Part shown: piece by piece, positions 49,001 to 58,165 of the stretch
Layout: each line of letters opens with the position of its first letter
How positions within the stretch are numbered: position 1 is the stretch's first letter
Assembly (NCBI RefSeq): GCF_049243985.1
Contig: NC_135378.1
Span: 41,016,941-41,080,940, forward strand
Source: Paroedura picta
Taxonomy: Eukaryota > Chordata > Lepidosauria > Squamata > Gekkonidae
DNA length: 64,000 bases
Direction: 5' to 3'
Notes under the pieces: model-generated
Seen by the model: the letters and a program-made list of their open reading frames with translations, nothing else
Told to the model about the DNA's origin: nothing
The model's database searches: none
Made by a program: the position numbers and the translations under genes

Positions 49001-52000
49001 AGATTTAGGTATTGTATAACTTTTTTCACTCTTTCTTTGTTCTTGCCTGTTTATATGAATTGTTTTAACCTTCTCTCTCAACAGCATTTATAAAACTCTA
49101 GTCTGCAATCCTCAGTGAATAAGATACCAGATGGCTCGGAATGTAGAGTCTATATTTAGTCAGAGGTACTTTGCATTTCAGTGAGAGTGGAAAAGATCAT
49201 AAGAACATTTGAATTGGATATATTTTCCAAAACTGCCTTTAGAAGTCTTGTATATTTTATTTTATAAATGGGAACCAGCTCTTATGTACCTGAGAAAAAG
49301 TACAAGGATTTTCTAAAATTAACAGAGTACATCAGAGTATTTACAACTCTGACTGTAACAGAAACACTCACAACCGAGCAAATTAATGGTGCCAGATGGC
49401 AGCCAATGAGAATGGGGGTGGGGGCGTGAATGTTATTGTCACTTTGGGGGAGTTTCCATGGAGCTTCTGGCAATTCTCTGTGCAAGTGATGTAACACCAC
49501 TGTCCACAGCAGTTTTTTCCCCTCCCGCCAGCTGCTGGAATGTGGATGGGAGTGGGAGCTGGGCGAAACACATACCCCCACCCCCAGGAAAATGGGAATC
49601 CTAGAGCACAAGCATATAAATGCTCACACAGCAGCACAAAATATCATTCTCTCACATACACAACCAACTATGATGATAGTAATGGCTGAAGAACTTGATT
49701 GTACATATTCTATAAATTCAGATCCACTGTAAGAGCCAAGCCTTTTTCTGTCCAGCTGACTCCCAACTCACTACTATATATGTTTATTCAATTCTGCCGT
49801 CAGAACCTCTTCGCATCTGAAAACCCGTACTTTAATATGTCTCTTCCTACTTTTGTAATAAAATAAAATTAATAGACTCTCAGATGGATAAGAATAAATG
49901 TATTATCATAAATATTTGTCCAGTGTAATCCAATACTGTAATTTAAATCGCTCCATAGGCTCTTGGGCTGATCGTTCACCACTACATGAAGCAGCAAGTC
50001 AGGGACGTCTCCTTTCTCTAAAAACTTTAATTGCACAGGTAAACATGCTTATTATTTACTTGACTCTGCGTTTTTTGAATACAAACATTCACATCTGTCA
50101 AGACTTAGACACCAGAGTTGGCTCAGTTCAGTCAGAAGAAACTAATAGAGTGCTGTCCAGTCTGATGGATGGCTATCAGTTGGTGAGGCTTGATGAAGTA
50201 GACCAAGCTGCTTAGAAGTGTACAGCTGCCCATATCTAGATTCAAGTCCGCCATACCTAGAATCAGCCCTATCAGGTCAGTTTAGTGTGTTTAAGGAGGT
50301 AATAAATGCTTCTTGAGAGAAGCTGTGGCCCCAACCACGGAGAAAGAAGCCATCATGAAATTTCTCCTTGGACACGAATGACCTAAACACTTAGTCTTCA
50401 TTTACCATATTCCATTCTTGGGCAAGGTATTGGAGGGGGATGATATCTTCAGGCAGTTTTGGAGAAGATGGATTATTTAGGCTCATTTGAATGCAGATTC
50501 AGGTCTAAATTTGGAACAGAATTGGCCTATGGTCATCTTCACTGATGATCTTTATCAGGATACTGACAGGGGAATCATGACTGTTGATTCTCTTGAACCT
50601 CTTAAGGTACCATGACTATGGAGTAGTTCTGGAGACACTGTTGGGTGGTGGTGGGAGAGATATGCCCTATGTTTTGTTGGGTTTGCTCTTTATCTGACTG
50701 AATGGTTCCATAAGATACTGATGGGGGAATTCTGCTGGAAGAAGCTGTACCACCACTGTACTGAAAAATCTGTACTCCCTGCCCATTTGCTCCTAGGCAC
50801 AATTCAGACTGCTGATTTTTACCTTTAAAGCAGTTACAACACTGCTAAGCAGCCCTTCTAAAACCAACAAGCTCAGCAAGATATAACTCTGTTTAGGACT
50901 GCAATGTCAGTGTTTTGGGGTATGTGCCCCTGAATTTCCATCGACCAGTTAAGATCCTATTTCCAAGCTCTGCTTTCTGTGCCCTGTCTGCGGAAGTGAG
51001 TTAGATGGTAGTTAGAGAGAGGGCTTTTTCCAGTAGTGGCACATATGAATACAATAGTTGTCCAGGTACAGCATCTAGTGGCCCTGAATATAATAGAAAA
51101 GGACTAACTATTATCAGACAGCAACTCTACTTTGTATTTGCCTCAGGAACGTGTTGATACTGCAAACAGGGGGAAATACCAAAGGAAATCGTATTTTTTT
51201 TTTCATATTTCCCCATGTCAGACACGCAAGGATATTTTGAACATGAGTAGACTAGAATTAGGCTTACACATGCATTTTAGTAATCATAGGTAACCCTGTT
51301 GCCTTAAAACTCATTTTAAAAATAACAGTGAGCCGCTTTTTGATTTTAGGCTTTTTGTTGTTTGATGAGATGCTGTTGAATAACTGGTTTAATTGTGAGT
51401 TTATTTTTTCTTGTTCAGGGTTACAATGTAGATGCTCTAACAATCGATCAAGTGACTCCCCTGCATGAGGCATGTCTAGGAGATCATGTTGGATGTGCCA
51501 GAATCCTTCTTGAGGCAGGAGCAAACGTGAGTATTGTTCCTTCATGTAACGTTGGAATTAATAGCGACTATAAAGAGTCATTGCAACTGTTGGAGCACTA
51601 ACATAATGTTCTATGAGGAGTCAGTTGTATTCTCTTCCATATGATGATTTCTAACAGTAAGGGGGAATAATCTATTTGATATATGTGGAACTCTTATTAT
51701 CTGAATTCTCCAAATGTTTCATATAGAAAAATAAAATTCTTATCTAATCTGACCTGGGCTGTAAATTATGGATCAAAACATCCACACAATGGGTCCAGGA
51801 CAGACGGAGAGGATTTCTACACACATACACACACACATTGGGGGAGCTTAGAAAAATCAAAAAAATTATACAAGCAACATCTGCTTTTTTCAGAAAAGTG
51901 TGCCACTGAGTTCCTGTAGGACTATGCTGAAAGAAGTCAGCGGCCATTTGGGGAGCAACAAGCCATCAATATTGCTGAGGATTCCAAGGGTCAGTTGAAG

Positions 52001-55000
52001 TCAGTGGAGGGAAGGGAGCAGAGGGATAGATTAGGAAAGGTATTAGGAAGGAAGAAAGGCAAATGTTTCTTGTCTTGATTCAGTATATTCCCACTTTTCT
52101 TGAACAGCAGTAGATTAGTCACTGGGGAGTTTTCTATCCTACCTCTTTGCCTATGCTGTATCTTATGCATTTTATTGGTTCAAGGACTTTTATCTTTCAG
52201 ATTTTGCGTTTATGACAACTACATGGATGTTTCTTAATGGACTAGATATGGGCATTCCTGCAGTAAGCCATGTCAGCAGAGATTATACTCAAAGAGTCAA
52301 GTTCCCTTTCACAACTATACTTTCCCTGTAACATCAAAGATTTTTAAAATAAGGATAACAAATATTCCTGAGGCAGAAAATTTACATGTAAACCAGACTT
52401 CTACTCCTCATAGACACATTTAATCTTTCAGGTAAATGCTACAACAATTGATGGAATGACCCCCCTGTTCAATGCATGTTCAAGAGGAAGTGCATCTTGT
52501 GTGGAGCTTCTCTTGGAGTATGGTGCCAAACCTCAATGGGAGACATGCCTTCCTTCTCCAACTCATGAAGCAGCCAGCAGAGGTGAAAAATTAGAATAAC
52601 TGAGATGGATCAAGAAATGCATCTGACATTGCAAATGTAATTTCTTGTTTCAGAGAGTAATTACATTCTCTTTGGCTAGGTCACAGTGACTGCCTAGAGC
52701 TGCTAATCTCTCGGGGTATAGACGTTGACCAAGACATTCCTCACCTGGGAACACCTCTATATGTAGCTTGCTTTTCACAGCAGAAACAGTGTGTTCACAA
52801 GCTTCTGCATGCAGGTACATAGTTACTGAATCTTTTAAAAGACTAAATGCATCATTTTCTTATGATTTTAAATGGATTTCAAACAAAACAGTCATTCACT
52901 GATGCATAAGCAATTAAGCGAACTTTGGTGCAACTATTAAGCCAGCTATTACATTGGATTCAATTTCTTTAATGTTATTGAACATCCTAGATTCCATTTT
53001 CATTTAGGCTCAAACTACAAAATAAAGTTTTTAAACAAATTGGGTCAGGGTTTCACCAGTCCACTTCAGTCTCCTTGCAGCCGTGTGACAGATTCAGGAA
53101 CTTACCTCACCAAGTGCTGCAGGGCCCCATTTGAATTGGGAATGCAGCGCTGGGGGAGAAAGAGTTCCAGTCTTCCCACCATGCCATTTTCTCAAGCAAA
53201 AAGAGCCCACACAGCCCACAAAGGATAATGCTTCCGCTGATTCAGCCCATTAAAAACTCTTGTGTATGTTTTCTGAATGCAGTTTACATCTGATCCCCCC
53301 TCCCAATTTACTTATATAATTCTTATCTATTTAATTGGGAAAAATGTGGAAACAATTAAATTGTGAACAGCAGTGGGGAAATTGTTAACAGGAAAATTCA
53401 AAGATATATAATATAAATATTTTGCTTTATTTGAACTACACTGTATACTTCAAATAATTTTTTCAGCTTTGTATTTAATGGAACCCAATCAATATCAGTA
53501 CTCAGAAATAAAACTGACCATTTAGATTATGGGCTTGGCAGTATCCCTATTGATGACAATCACTCTGTGCAGTCTCCTTTCCTCATAAGACGCTTCATTA
53601 TTCTTCTAGTTGTTGGTCTGTAGCCAACAACAGCAGTGTATTTCAACATTGTTCACGAAAATGAAGAAATTAATCTAGGCAAGTTTGCAAGTAGTGCTGT
53701 TCCTTCCTAAATCTTCATTTTAACAAAGGAGTAATTTAAGAAACACCTCCTTTAAATTTTATCTTCCTCCTAAATTGTCTTTCTTTTTAGACTCAACTAA
53801 TCTAGCTATAAGTTCAGGGCTAGACTACTGTAATATGCTGTCTGTGGAAATGTTTTTAATAACTCAGAAAATTCCATTAGTGTAAAATACAGTGGCTCAT
53901 CTACTATTGGCATCAATCTGATATGAATAAGAGACACCTATTTTAGAACATCAAGGATTAGGGCTCACATACCTGAATGACTGCCTCTCTCTTTACCAAT
54001 TGGACAATTATGTTCCTCTCAACACCATTTACCTTCTGTGTCCTCTTTTAGAGATACTTGATCTTATTTCATCTAGTTACAGACTCTTAAATGCTGCCTT
54101 GACTCTATGGGAAGGTCTCCCAGAGTTGGTTAGAAGAGCTCCTTCACTGGTGGGTCACTGGTGGTCTTCAAGAAATCTTCTAAGTAGCCTTCTTTAGGAG
54201 GCCTTTAATTATATATTAAATGTGCCATCAATACATATAGCAGAAATTTTATATATCTATATCTCTCTATATATAAATTTCTGCTACATGTATATATTGA
54301 TGGCACATTCATTTATAAGCTGCCATGTAGGTAAGGAAGGTAAATATATTTTTAATAAACCCTGTTCTAAAGGACTGAATTTTAGGCACTAGGATGTGAC
54401 TACAACAGTTTTAATTAAATCCCTATTCTTTCTCTATTTCACACCTATAGGTGCAAATGTGCAAAAAGGGAAATTTCTGGAAACTCCGCTCCATGCAGCT
54501 GCAAGGCAATCTAGTACAGACATTGTAAACATTCTACTGGAGTTTGGAGCAGATATCAGTGCCAAAAATGCAGAGTTTGAACGACCTATAGATGTAGCTT
54601 CTCAACGCAGCTTGGTGGAAAGAGTATTGCTTCTACATGAAGGTAAAGCAACTGCTGTGTAAAGGCAGTTTTAGATACAAGGCAACTGTCGTTTTTGAGA
54701 GTACGATTTTTAGGGAAAGCTGCCTTCAGTTTCTGGAGGCATTTGGTACTGGAACCTTTCTGTGGCAAGTTCTGAAGAAATCCACTCGACTATTCCTTAA
54801 CAATCTGGGTCCAGGATTTATAAAATATTATTTTATTTCATCTACACAAAGATTAAAACTTTCTACTGTGGCTCAGTAACATATGCCTCCACCATCTGAA
54901 GTGCAGTGAATGGCTGTGTGTGACAGAACCTGTACAACAGTGGCGCTATACTGCAGGGATTGCATTTGGCTCCCCGTGTCATGGTCTTTAGACAGTCAAT

Positions 55001-55952
55001 GAAGATGTTTTTGCTCCAAAAGACATTTGGTTGCAAATATTATTCTTACTGTCTGGTCATGCTCAGATAATGGTTTAGAATTGTGCCAGCTTGGAGTGGT
55101 GGCTAAAAGCAGCTACTTCTAATCTGACAAGATGGGTTTAATTACCCACTCCTCCACAGGCAGCCATCTGGGTGACCTTGAGCTAGTCACAGTCCTGTTA
55201 GAAGCTGATCTCATAGAACAGTTTCTCTCAGAGCTCTCTCAGCCTCATCTACCTCACAGAGTGTCTGTTGTGTGGAGAGGAAGGGAAGTAAACCACTCTG
55301 AGTCTCAGGCAGTGAAAAGCAGGGTATAGAAGCCAACTCGTCCTCTGTTAGTTCTTTGATTGGCTTGTTTTGACGGTTTTACTGCTTTTTTGAATGCAGT
55401 TCACTTCATGATTTAAGTTTTATGTTTAAAAAAGCTTGACTGGTTTATTTGTTTAACAGTTTATTTCACTTATTTTAAAATTAAATTTAAAAAGTTGTAA
55501 ACTACCATGAAGCTTTAGTGAAAGTTAGGAGATAAATGATTAAATAAATAAATATCCTCAGGTCTGGGGAAAATATACCTCCAATTTTAGAAAATTAGAG
55601 AATTCAAAAAATGGAAGCATATATCACAAAGTAAAACTAACCATGTTGATAAAAATATAGCTCACAGTAACCTTAATAAGTGAACATTTAGTTACATTAG
55701 TTTTTTGTAACTGTGTGGTGGCACAGGTTTCTGCTAGGTATCTGATGTTATAATTTTGTAACCAACATGCTGCAAGTCCTCAATGATGCTAAATTGCTAC
55801 TTTGTTCTTTTTAATTTGTTGCAGCGACTCCATGTTCTCTGTGCCAGCTGTGCAGACTGCGTATCCGAAACTATATAGGAAGAGCCAGATTAAACCTTGT
55901 GCCACAACTCCACTTGCCAACCATATTGAAAGACTTCTTGCAGTATAGATAA
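29608..55952 (+). CDS. ASB5: Ankyrin repeat and SOCS box protein 5, seven coding exons
   Basis: Substrate-recognition subunit of a Cullin5-Elongin B/C E3 ubiquitin ligase. Coding exons: 29608-29803, 49959-50038, 51419-51526, 52432-52582, 52680-52814, 54451-54642 and 55825-55952. They total 990 bases, 329 codons plus TAA, equal to the mammalian length I recall. All junctions are GT-AG and keep frame. Residues 1-65 (MTVVEENRPFAQQLSNVYFT...) include a hydrophobic stretch at about 18-45. Six ankyrin repeats follow at about 69-98 (SPLHEAASQGRLLSL), 102-131, 135-164, 167-196, 200-229 and 232-261 (TPLHAAARQSSTDIVNILLE). The SOCS box at about 278-329 contains LCQLCRLRIRNYIGRARLN and ends LKDFLQYR. 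DHVGCARILLEAGAN and DVDQDIPHLGTPLYVAC favour ASB5 over its paralogues ASB9 and ASB11. Intron 1 is about 20 kb and repeat-filled. The gene is divergent from SPCS3 and in tandem with SPATA4. Confidence 0.96.
31497..31522. repeat. (GT)n microsatellite in ASB5 intron 1
   Basis: About 12 perfect GT units. Other dinucleotide tracts: (CA) at 10303-10317, 35129-35147 and 43028-43056. Confidence 0.9.
32815..34284 (+). mobile_element. CR1/L2-superfamily LINE, 3' part of ORF2 and 3' end
   Basis: Broken frames give GFQPGHGMEKALVALTDDLW, LLVLLNLIVVLDTIDHQLL and later DYCNSLYMGLPLTLIWKLQL, the RT motifs of the L2/CR1 group ('GFRPG.GTETAL', 'LLVLLDLSAAFDTIDH', 'DYCNALY.GLP'). The tail has CCACCCCAAGCCTGCTCGCA GGGAAGGGCAG, then ATATAAATATATAAAATAAA. 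It is sense to ASB5 in intron 1 and decayed by many changes. Confidence 0.75.
35090..35600. repeat. Unclassified segment with two ~134-bp direct repeats
   Basis: GAAGAGCTGTAG...TCCATCAACTTCTG...GGTATTTTGAAGCAGGGAAAG (from about 35275) recurs with changes from about 35409. Open minus-strand frames cross both units but match nothing I know. Confidence 0.4.
36200..36300 (+). mobile_element. LINE-type 3' end
   Basis: CCAGCCACCCTGAGCCCAGT GTGGGATGGGCAGCTATG followed by TATAAATAAATAAAT is a CR1/L2-like 3' terminus without coding part. Confidence 0.5.
36334..36447. repeat. (ATTTT)n pentanucleotide array, about 22 units
   Basis: About 112 bp of nearly perfect TTTTA units. It directly abuts ATAAATCGCCCTCCCCGAAG GCTCAGGGTGGTTTAC (36447-36483), the complement of a CR1/L2-type LINE 3' end. 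The array is therefore likely the expanded AAAAT tail of a minus-strand LINE. Confidence 0.9.
37162..37446 (-). mobile_element. Full-length Sauria-type SINE with 14-bp target duplication
   Basis: On the minus strand: GAGCCTCTTGTGGCGCAGAG TGG (A box), GGGAGTTCGATCCCAGCAGC (B box), GGGAAGGCACTGGCAAACCA, GGGTCAGACATGACTCGGTG and an ACCTTT-unit tail. TTTGAGTTCTGGTA occurs exactly at 37148-37161 and 37447-37460. Both pol III boxes look intact, so this is a young insertion. The family name is from memory of squamate SINEs with BovB-like tails. Confidence 0.85.
38255..38710. mobile_element. Amniote repeat (CTGCTGGATCAGACCAGTG family)
   Basis: It begins GGAACATAAGAGAAGTCCTG CTGGATCAGACC... TTTAGTCCAGCATCTGTTTC and continues to CAGTCTTCCCTTATAGGG. 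Part of it recurs at 21380-21560. The sequence family is widespread in reptiles; I leave its class open. Confidence 0.55.
39622..40083. mobile_element. CpG-rich hAT nonautonomous element nested in L1
   Basis: The ends are CAGGGGTCATCAACCCC (39622) and AAAGGTTGGGGAACACTG (to 40083). The 8-bp flanks TTCTAAGG (39614-39621) and TTTTAAGG (40084-40091) agree at 7 of 8. Inside, ~57-bp units around GCAACT.TGCGCATGC repeat two to three times. Confidence 0.8.
40305..40567. mobile_element. CpG-rich hAT nonautonomous element nested in L1 (second copy)
   Basis: The ends are CGGGGGTCATCAACCGGGCC and AAAGGTTGGGGACTGCTG. A perfect 8-bp duplication GTATAGGT lies at 40297-40304 and 40568-40575. It is an internally shortened relative of the copy 220 bp to the left. 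Confidence 0.85.
41191..41486 (-). mobile_element. Full-length Sauria-type SINE nested in L1, 14-bp target duplication
   Basis: Same family and orientation as 37162-37446. TAGTTTTTGTCTTA occurs exactly at 41177-41190 and 41487-41500. The tail has four AAAGGT units on the plus strand. It lies inside the L1 ORF2 region and so is younger than that L1. Confidence 0.9.
41640..41830. repeat. Interspersed repeat related to 18165-18318
   Basis: It contains CTAGTGGAACCTTAAGGACA AC, TTTATCAGATGCATTTGATG and AACTCACATGGCTA, words of the amniote family also found at 18165 and 60930. The class is uncertain. Confidence 0.45.
42451..42662 (+). mobile_element. tRNA-derived SINE, 5' part (split by insertion)
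   Basis: AGCCAGCTTGGTATAGTGGT TAACAGTGG, GAGTTTGATTCCCCATTCC and GGGTGACCTTGGCCTAGTC identify the family of 4325. The sequence stops at AAACCACTTTGA. Its missing 3' end resumes at 44088. Confidence 0.8.
42663..44087. mobile_element. TIR DNA element (hAT-like) inserted in a SINE
   Basis: The ends CCTCTTTCGCACA (42663) and complement TGTGCAGAAGAGG (to 44087) match at 11 of 13 bases. The flanks ACTTTGA (42656-42662) and ACTCTGA (44088-44094) form a 7-8 bp duplication with one change. Removing the insert restores the SINE word ACTTTGAGACTCC. The interior holds a (CA)n tract (43028-43056) and no transposase. Confidence 0.7.
44088..44140 (+). mobile_element. tRNA-derived SINE, 3' end resumed after insertion
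   Basis: GAGACTCCTTCAGGCAATGA AAAGCGGGGGTATAAAAACC followed by AGCTCTTCTCC is the 3' terminus of the SINE whose 5' part ends at 42662. Confidence 0.75.
44141..45718. other. ASB5 intron 1 DNA, nothing identified
   Basis: No repeat family is recognised with confidence. The stretch 44640-45075 is more GC-rich than its surroundings and could be regulatory, but there is no direct support. Confidence 0.35.
45719..45790 (+). mobile_element. hAT-type element end fragment
   Basis: CAGGGGTAGTCAACCTGTGG TCCTCCAGATGTCC, GGACTACAATTCCCATGAGC and CCCTGCCATCA form the standard 5' end of an abundant amniote hAT nonautonomous family. The other end is absent. Confidence 0.75.
46735..47800 (-). mobile_element. 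CR1/L2-superfamily LINE fragments
   Basis: The minus strand reads YLSSEHLATVIHATVTSRID LCNSLYAGLPLSLTQKLQL (about 47580-47449) and later TRAMALKVLVPIWWNELPE followed by FHRACKTELF (about 47200-47074), as at the C terminus of this LINE group. 46740-46870 looks like the 3' end. Internal order is disturbed, so more than one insertion may be present. Confidence 0.6.
47801..49958. other. End of ASB5 intron 1, nothing identified
   Basis: Mostly AT-rich. No exon or clear repeat is recognised apart from a weak GGATTTCTAGATTCTCC word near 48190, related to the 62027 family. Confidence 0.4.
50090..51090 (+). mobile_element. CR1/L2-type LINE fragment in ASB5 intron 2
   Basis: 50410-50590 gives FLGKVLEGDDIFRQFW and later FTDDLYQDTDRGIMTVDSLE, a decayed form of the RT block before 'LLLLDLSAAFD'. 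51003-51060 (GAGAGGGCTTTTTCCAGTAG TGGC) matches the 3' part of such LINEs. Sense to ASB5. Confidence 0.5.
53790..54205 (+). mobile_element. CR1/L2-type LINE fragment in ASB5 intron 5
   Basis: The RT-tail word TAGACTACTGTAATATGCTG is followed by TGGGAAGGTCTCCCAGAG and TCTTTAGGAGGCCTTTAAT, the usual C-terminal/3' order of these LINEs in highly decayed form. Confidence 0.5.
54219..54309. repeat. Inverted repeat with ~31-35 bp arms in ASB5 intron 5
   Basis: The left arm (54219-54249) starts AATGTGCCATCAATA and ends AGCAGAAATTT. The right arm (54275-54309) is its complement apart from an ATAT-length difference. The 25-bp spacer is TA-rich. Possibly a MITE or a snap-back duplication of a LINE tail. 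Confidence 0.7.
55087..55343 (+). mobile_element. tRNA-derived SINE in ASB5 intron 6
   Basis: GCCAGCTTGGAGTGGTGGCT, GGGTGACCTTGAGCTAGTCA, GTGTGGAGAGGAAGGGAAG and AAGCAGGGTATAGAAGCCAAC place it in the 4325 family. Sense to ASB5. Confidence 0.75.
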
Positions 55953-56190
55953 AGTAGTTTTGAAAGACTTGATAAACAAGTGTTGTATTGTATATTGCAC
56001 ATAAAAATCTGCTGGGATGAGCAAGATGTCATAAGTAGACCTTTACATACTAACATGTGTCTTTCATAGCAACGTGAAATGATCATGATGCAACAAATAT
56101 TTGAAAGTCTTTTTGGCAACCCAGTGACAAGGTGCTCATATAAATTTGTTCATTCTCTGAAAATATTAACTCAGGCAAAATAAAAAAGGT
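55953..56190 (+). promoter_or_regulatory. ASB5: ASB5 3' UTR with candidate poly(A) signal
   Basis: The first good AATAAA after the stop is at 56179-56184 (CAAAATAAAAAAGG). The use of this signal is inferred from position only. Confidence 0.5.
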
Positions 56191-56694
56191 TCATAGCTAA
56201 ATTTGGGGACTATGGGTCTGAGAGCTGTCTTAGTATCTTGTGGCCAAATAAGATAGAACACTTAGGATTCATCTCTCCTTTATACCATTTCAATTACTGA
56301 AAATGTTTCCCCCAGGGTGTTTTTAGTCACAGGAAAAATACAAACAACTTCCCAATCAGAAAAAAAATGGCATGGGAGAAAGAGTTCAGCATCTCCCTGC
56401 CAGGCTGGGCCCTGCCATAATTTCTTTTGACAGCTCAATTTCACTTCTGAGAAATCCAAATATGGAAATCCAACATTATGTCTGTTTTAACCCTTAGAAC
56501 AAGTCTTGACAAATCCCAAGAGTCAGGGTGACATGACACCTAGGAATTGCAGCACCTAGTAGTTTCAGCAGCATTTGTGAGTGCTTGTTAGCCAGTCTCA
56601 TTCGAGGTACAAAGCTTATTTAGGTGTAGTGGAAAAGTTAGCTTTTTGTTGTGATTATAACCAGGGTTACATTTACATATATAACAACACATAT

Positions 56695-56960
56695 GTTGCC
56701 CAGAGTGGTAAAGCAGCCAACATGCTGTTTGAAGCTCTGACCATGTGGCTGGGAGTTCGATCCCAGCAGCCAGCTCAAGGTTGACTCAGCCTTCCATCCT
56801 TCTAAGGTCAGTAAAACGAGTACGCAGCTTGCTGGGGAGTAAACGGTAATGACTGGGGAAGGCACTGGCAAACCACCCGATATTGAGTCTGCCAAGAAAA
56901 CGCTAGAGGGCATCACCCCAAGGGTCAGACATGACCCAGTGCTTGCACAGGGGATACCTT
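56695..56960 (+). mobile_element. Sauria-type SINE, 13-bp target duplication
   Basis: It runs from a decayed A box (GTTGCCCAGAGTGGTAAAGC) through a B box (GGGAGTTCGATCCCAGCAGC) to GGGTCAGACATGACCCAGTG CTTGCACAGGGGATACCTT. TAACAACACATAT occurs exactly at 56682-56694 and 56961-56973. Confidence 0.88.
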
Positions 56961-57039
56961 TAACAACACATATCCTTACCATTGATGCTTCATATATTTT
57001 TGAAACAGCCATGTAGGCATCCTTGTCCAAGTTGCAAAG

Positions 57040-58165
57040 AGCCACCCTATCTGGGTGGTGTCTGGGCCTGCGAGCCAATCTGGATTGGGTTGGCCCCTGG
57101 AGCACCCGCCTCCAGGAACCAACCGAGCAGGCCAATATGGATGCGCCCAGCAAACCTGGGTGCTTCCAGATTGGGATGGCCCCTGGAGCTGGCCACGCCC
57201 ACTCTGCCTCACCGAGGCTCTTCCCCACTGACCGCCACACCAATGAGGGAACCTCTATCCACATTGCCCACCACTGGCCGCCACCCGCTGCTCCGGTACA
57301 TCCCCGCTGCAGCCACTGCGCCTCCCCCAAACGGCCTTTCACCCCATCATTGCTGCTACCCCGTCGCTCCCCCCTCTCCACAGTCCACTCACCCGGGTGC
57401 CTTGCCACCTCTAGCCGCCCACAGCAACTGCCGCCGACTTTGTCGTATGGGGAGGAACGAACCAGGAACACTCTCTTGCCAGCTGCTCTGGCTGGCCCCT
57501 GCTCAGAGGAAAGTCTGCTCTGTCCAGGGAAAGGCTCCAGCCTATGGGCATCTTGGAGACGAGTGACCACGCTTGATGCCGAGAATGGGCATTTGTGGGC
57601 ATGCGCACTTCTTCCAGTCTCCCTGGAACCATCGCTGCCACCCTGTCTCTCCCCCTTCTCCCCAATCCACTCACCCAGGTGCCTCTTGCTGGCCACCTTG
57701 CCACGCTGACACACCCACCTCGGCCCAATCCTGCGCGGCTGCCTCAACGACTCCAGCTGCCCGCAGGAACCAATGCTGACTTTGCTGTGCGGGGAATGAG
57801 CAAGGCCTTCCCTGCCGCCCAACAAGTGTGCTCACTGCCTCAAGGAGGCCCCCACCGTGTTTGACAAGCTGTGGGGAAGGCCTGCCACCTTCGGGGTGGG
57901 GGGCGCGCAAGCCTTTCTCTGCGGTCCAGCAAGTGCGCTCGCCGCCTCACCCCCAAGTGCGCTTGTCAGGCAGCGGGAAAGCCCGCCGAGTTCGGTGTTT
58001 GTGGGGGGGCCGAGTGAGCCTTCCCCGTGACCCCACTCCTCAGTTCCTCCAAGCCGCCCGGGGCACTTGCTGGCCCCCCGGGACTTGCCCGCTCCCCTAA
58101 CAACCTGTGGGGGCCTCGGGGGGCCCTTGCAAAGCCCATTCTTACGAACGTGCTTTGCAGCTAGT
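57040..58165 (+). mobile_element. GC-rich nonautonomous element with Helitron-like 3' end
   Basis: The right end has arm GCAAAGC (58129-58135) pairing with GCTTTGC (58152-58158), with more pairing inside (ATTC/GAAC), then AG and CTAGT (58161-58165). This is the Helitron layout. The GC-rich body gives long accidental frames on both strands (for example a 395-codon minus-strand frame) with no recognisable domain. A ~160-bp piece recurs at 61498-61658. The 5' end is not defined, and composite origin is possible. Confidence 0.45.
57465..57627. repeat. Dispersed repeat unit, copy A
   Basis: About 85% alike, by eye, to 61498-61658, from GACACTCTCTTGCCAGC through GGCATGC.CACTTCTTCCAG. Most differences are transitions at CpG sites. 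Confidence 0.7.

Noticed and set aside
56638-57825. 395-codon minus-strand open frame
   Set aside because: It runs across the Sauria SINE (56695-56960) and the GC-rich Helitron-like block. Several other long frames overlap it on both strands and no domain is visible, so it is a low-stop artefact.
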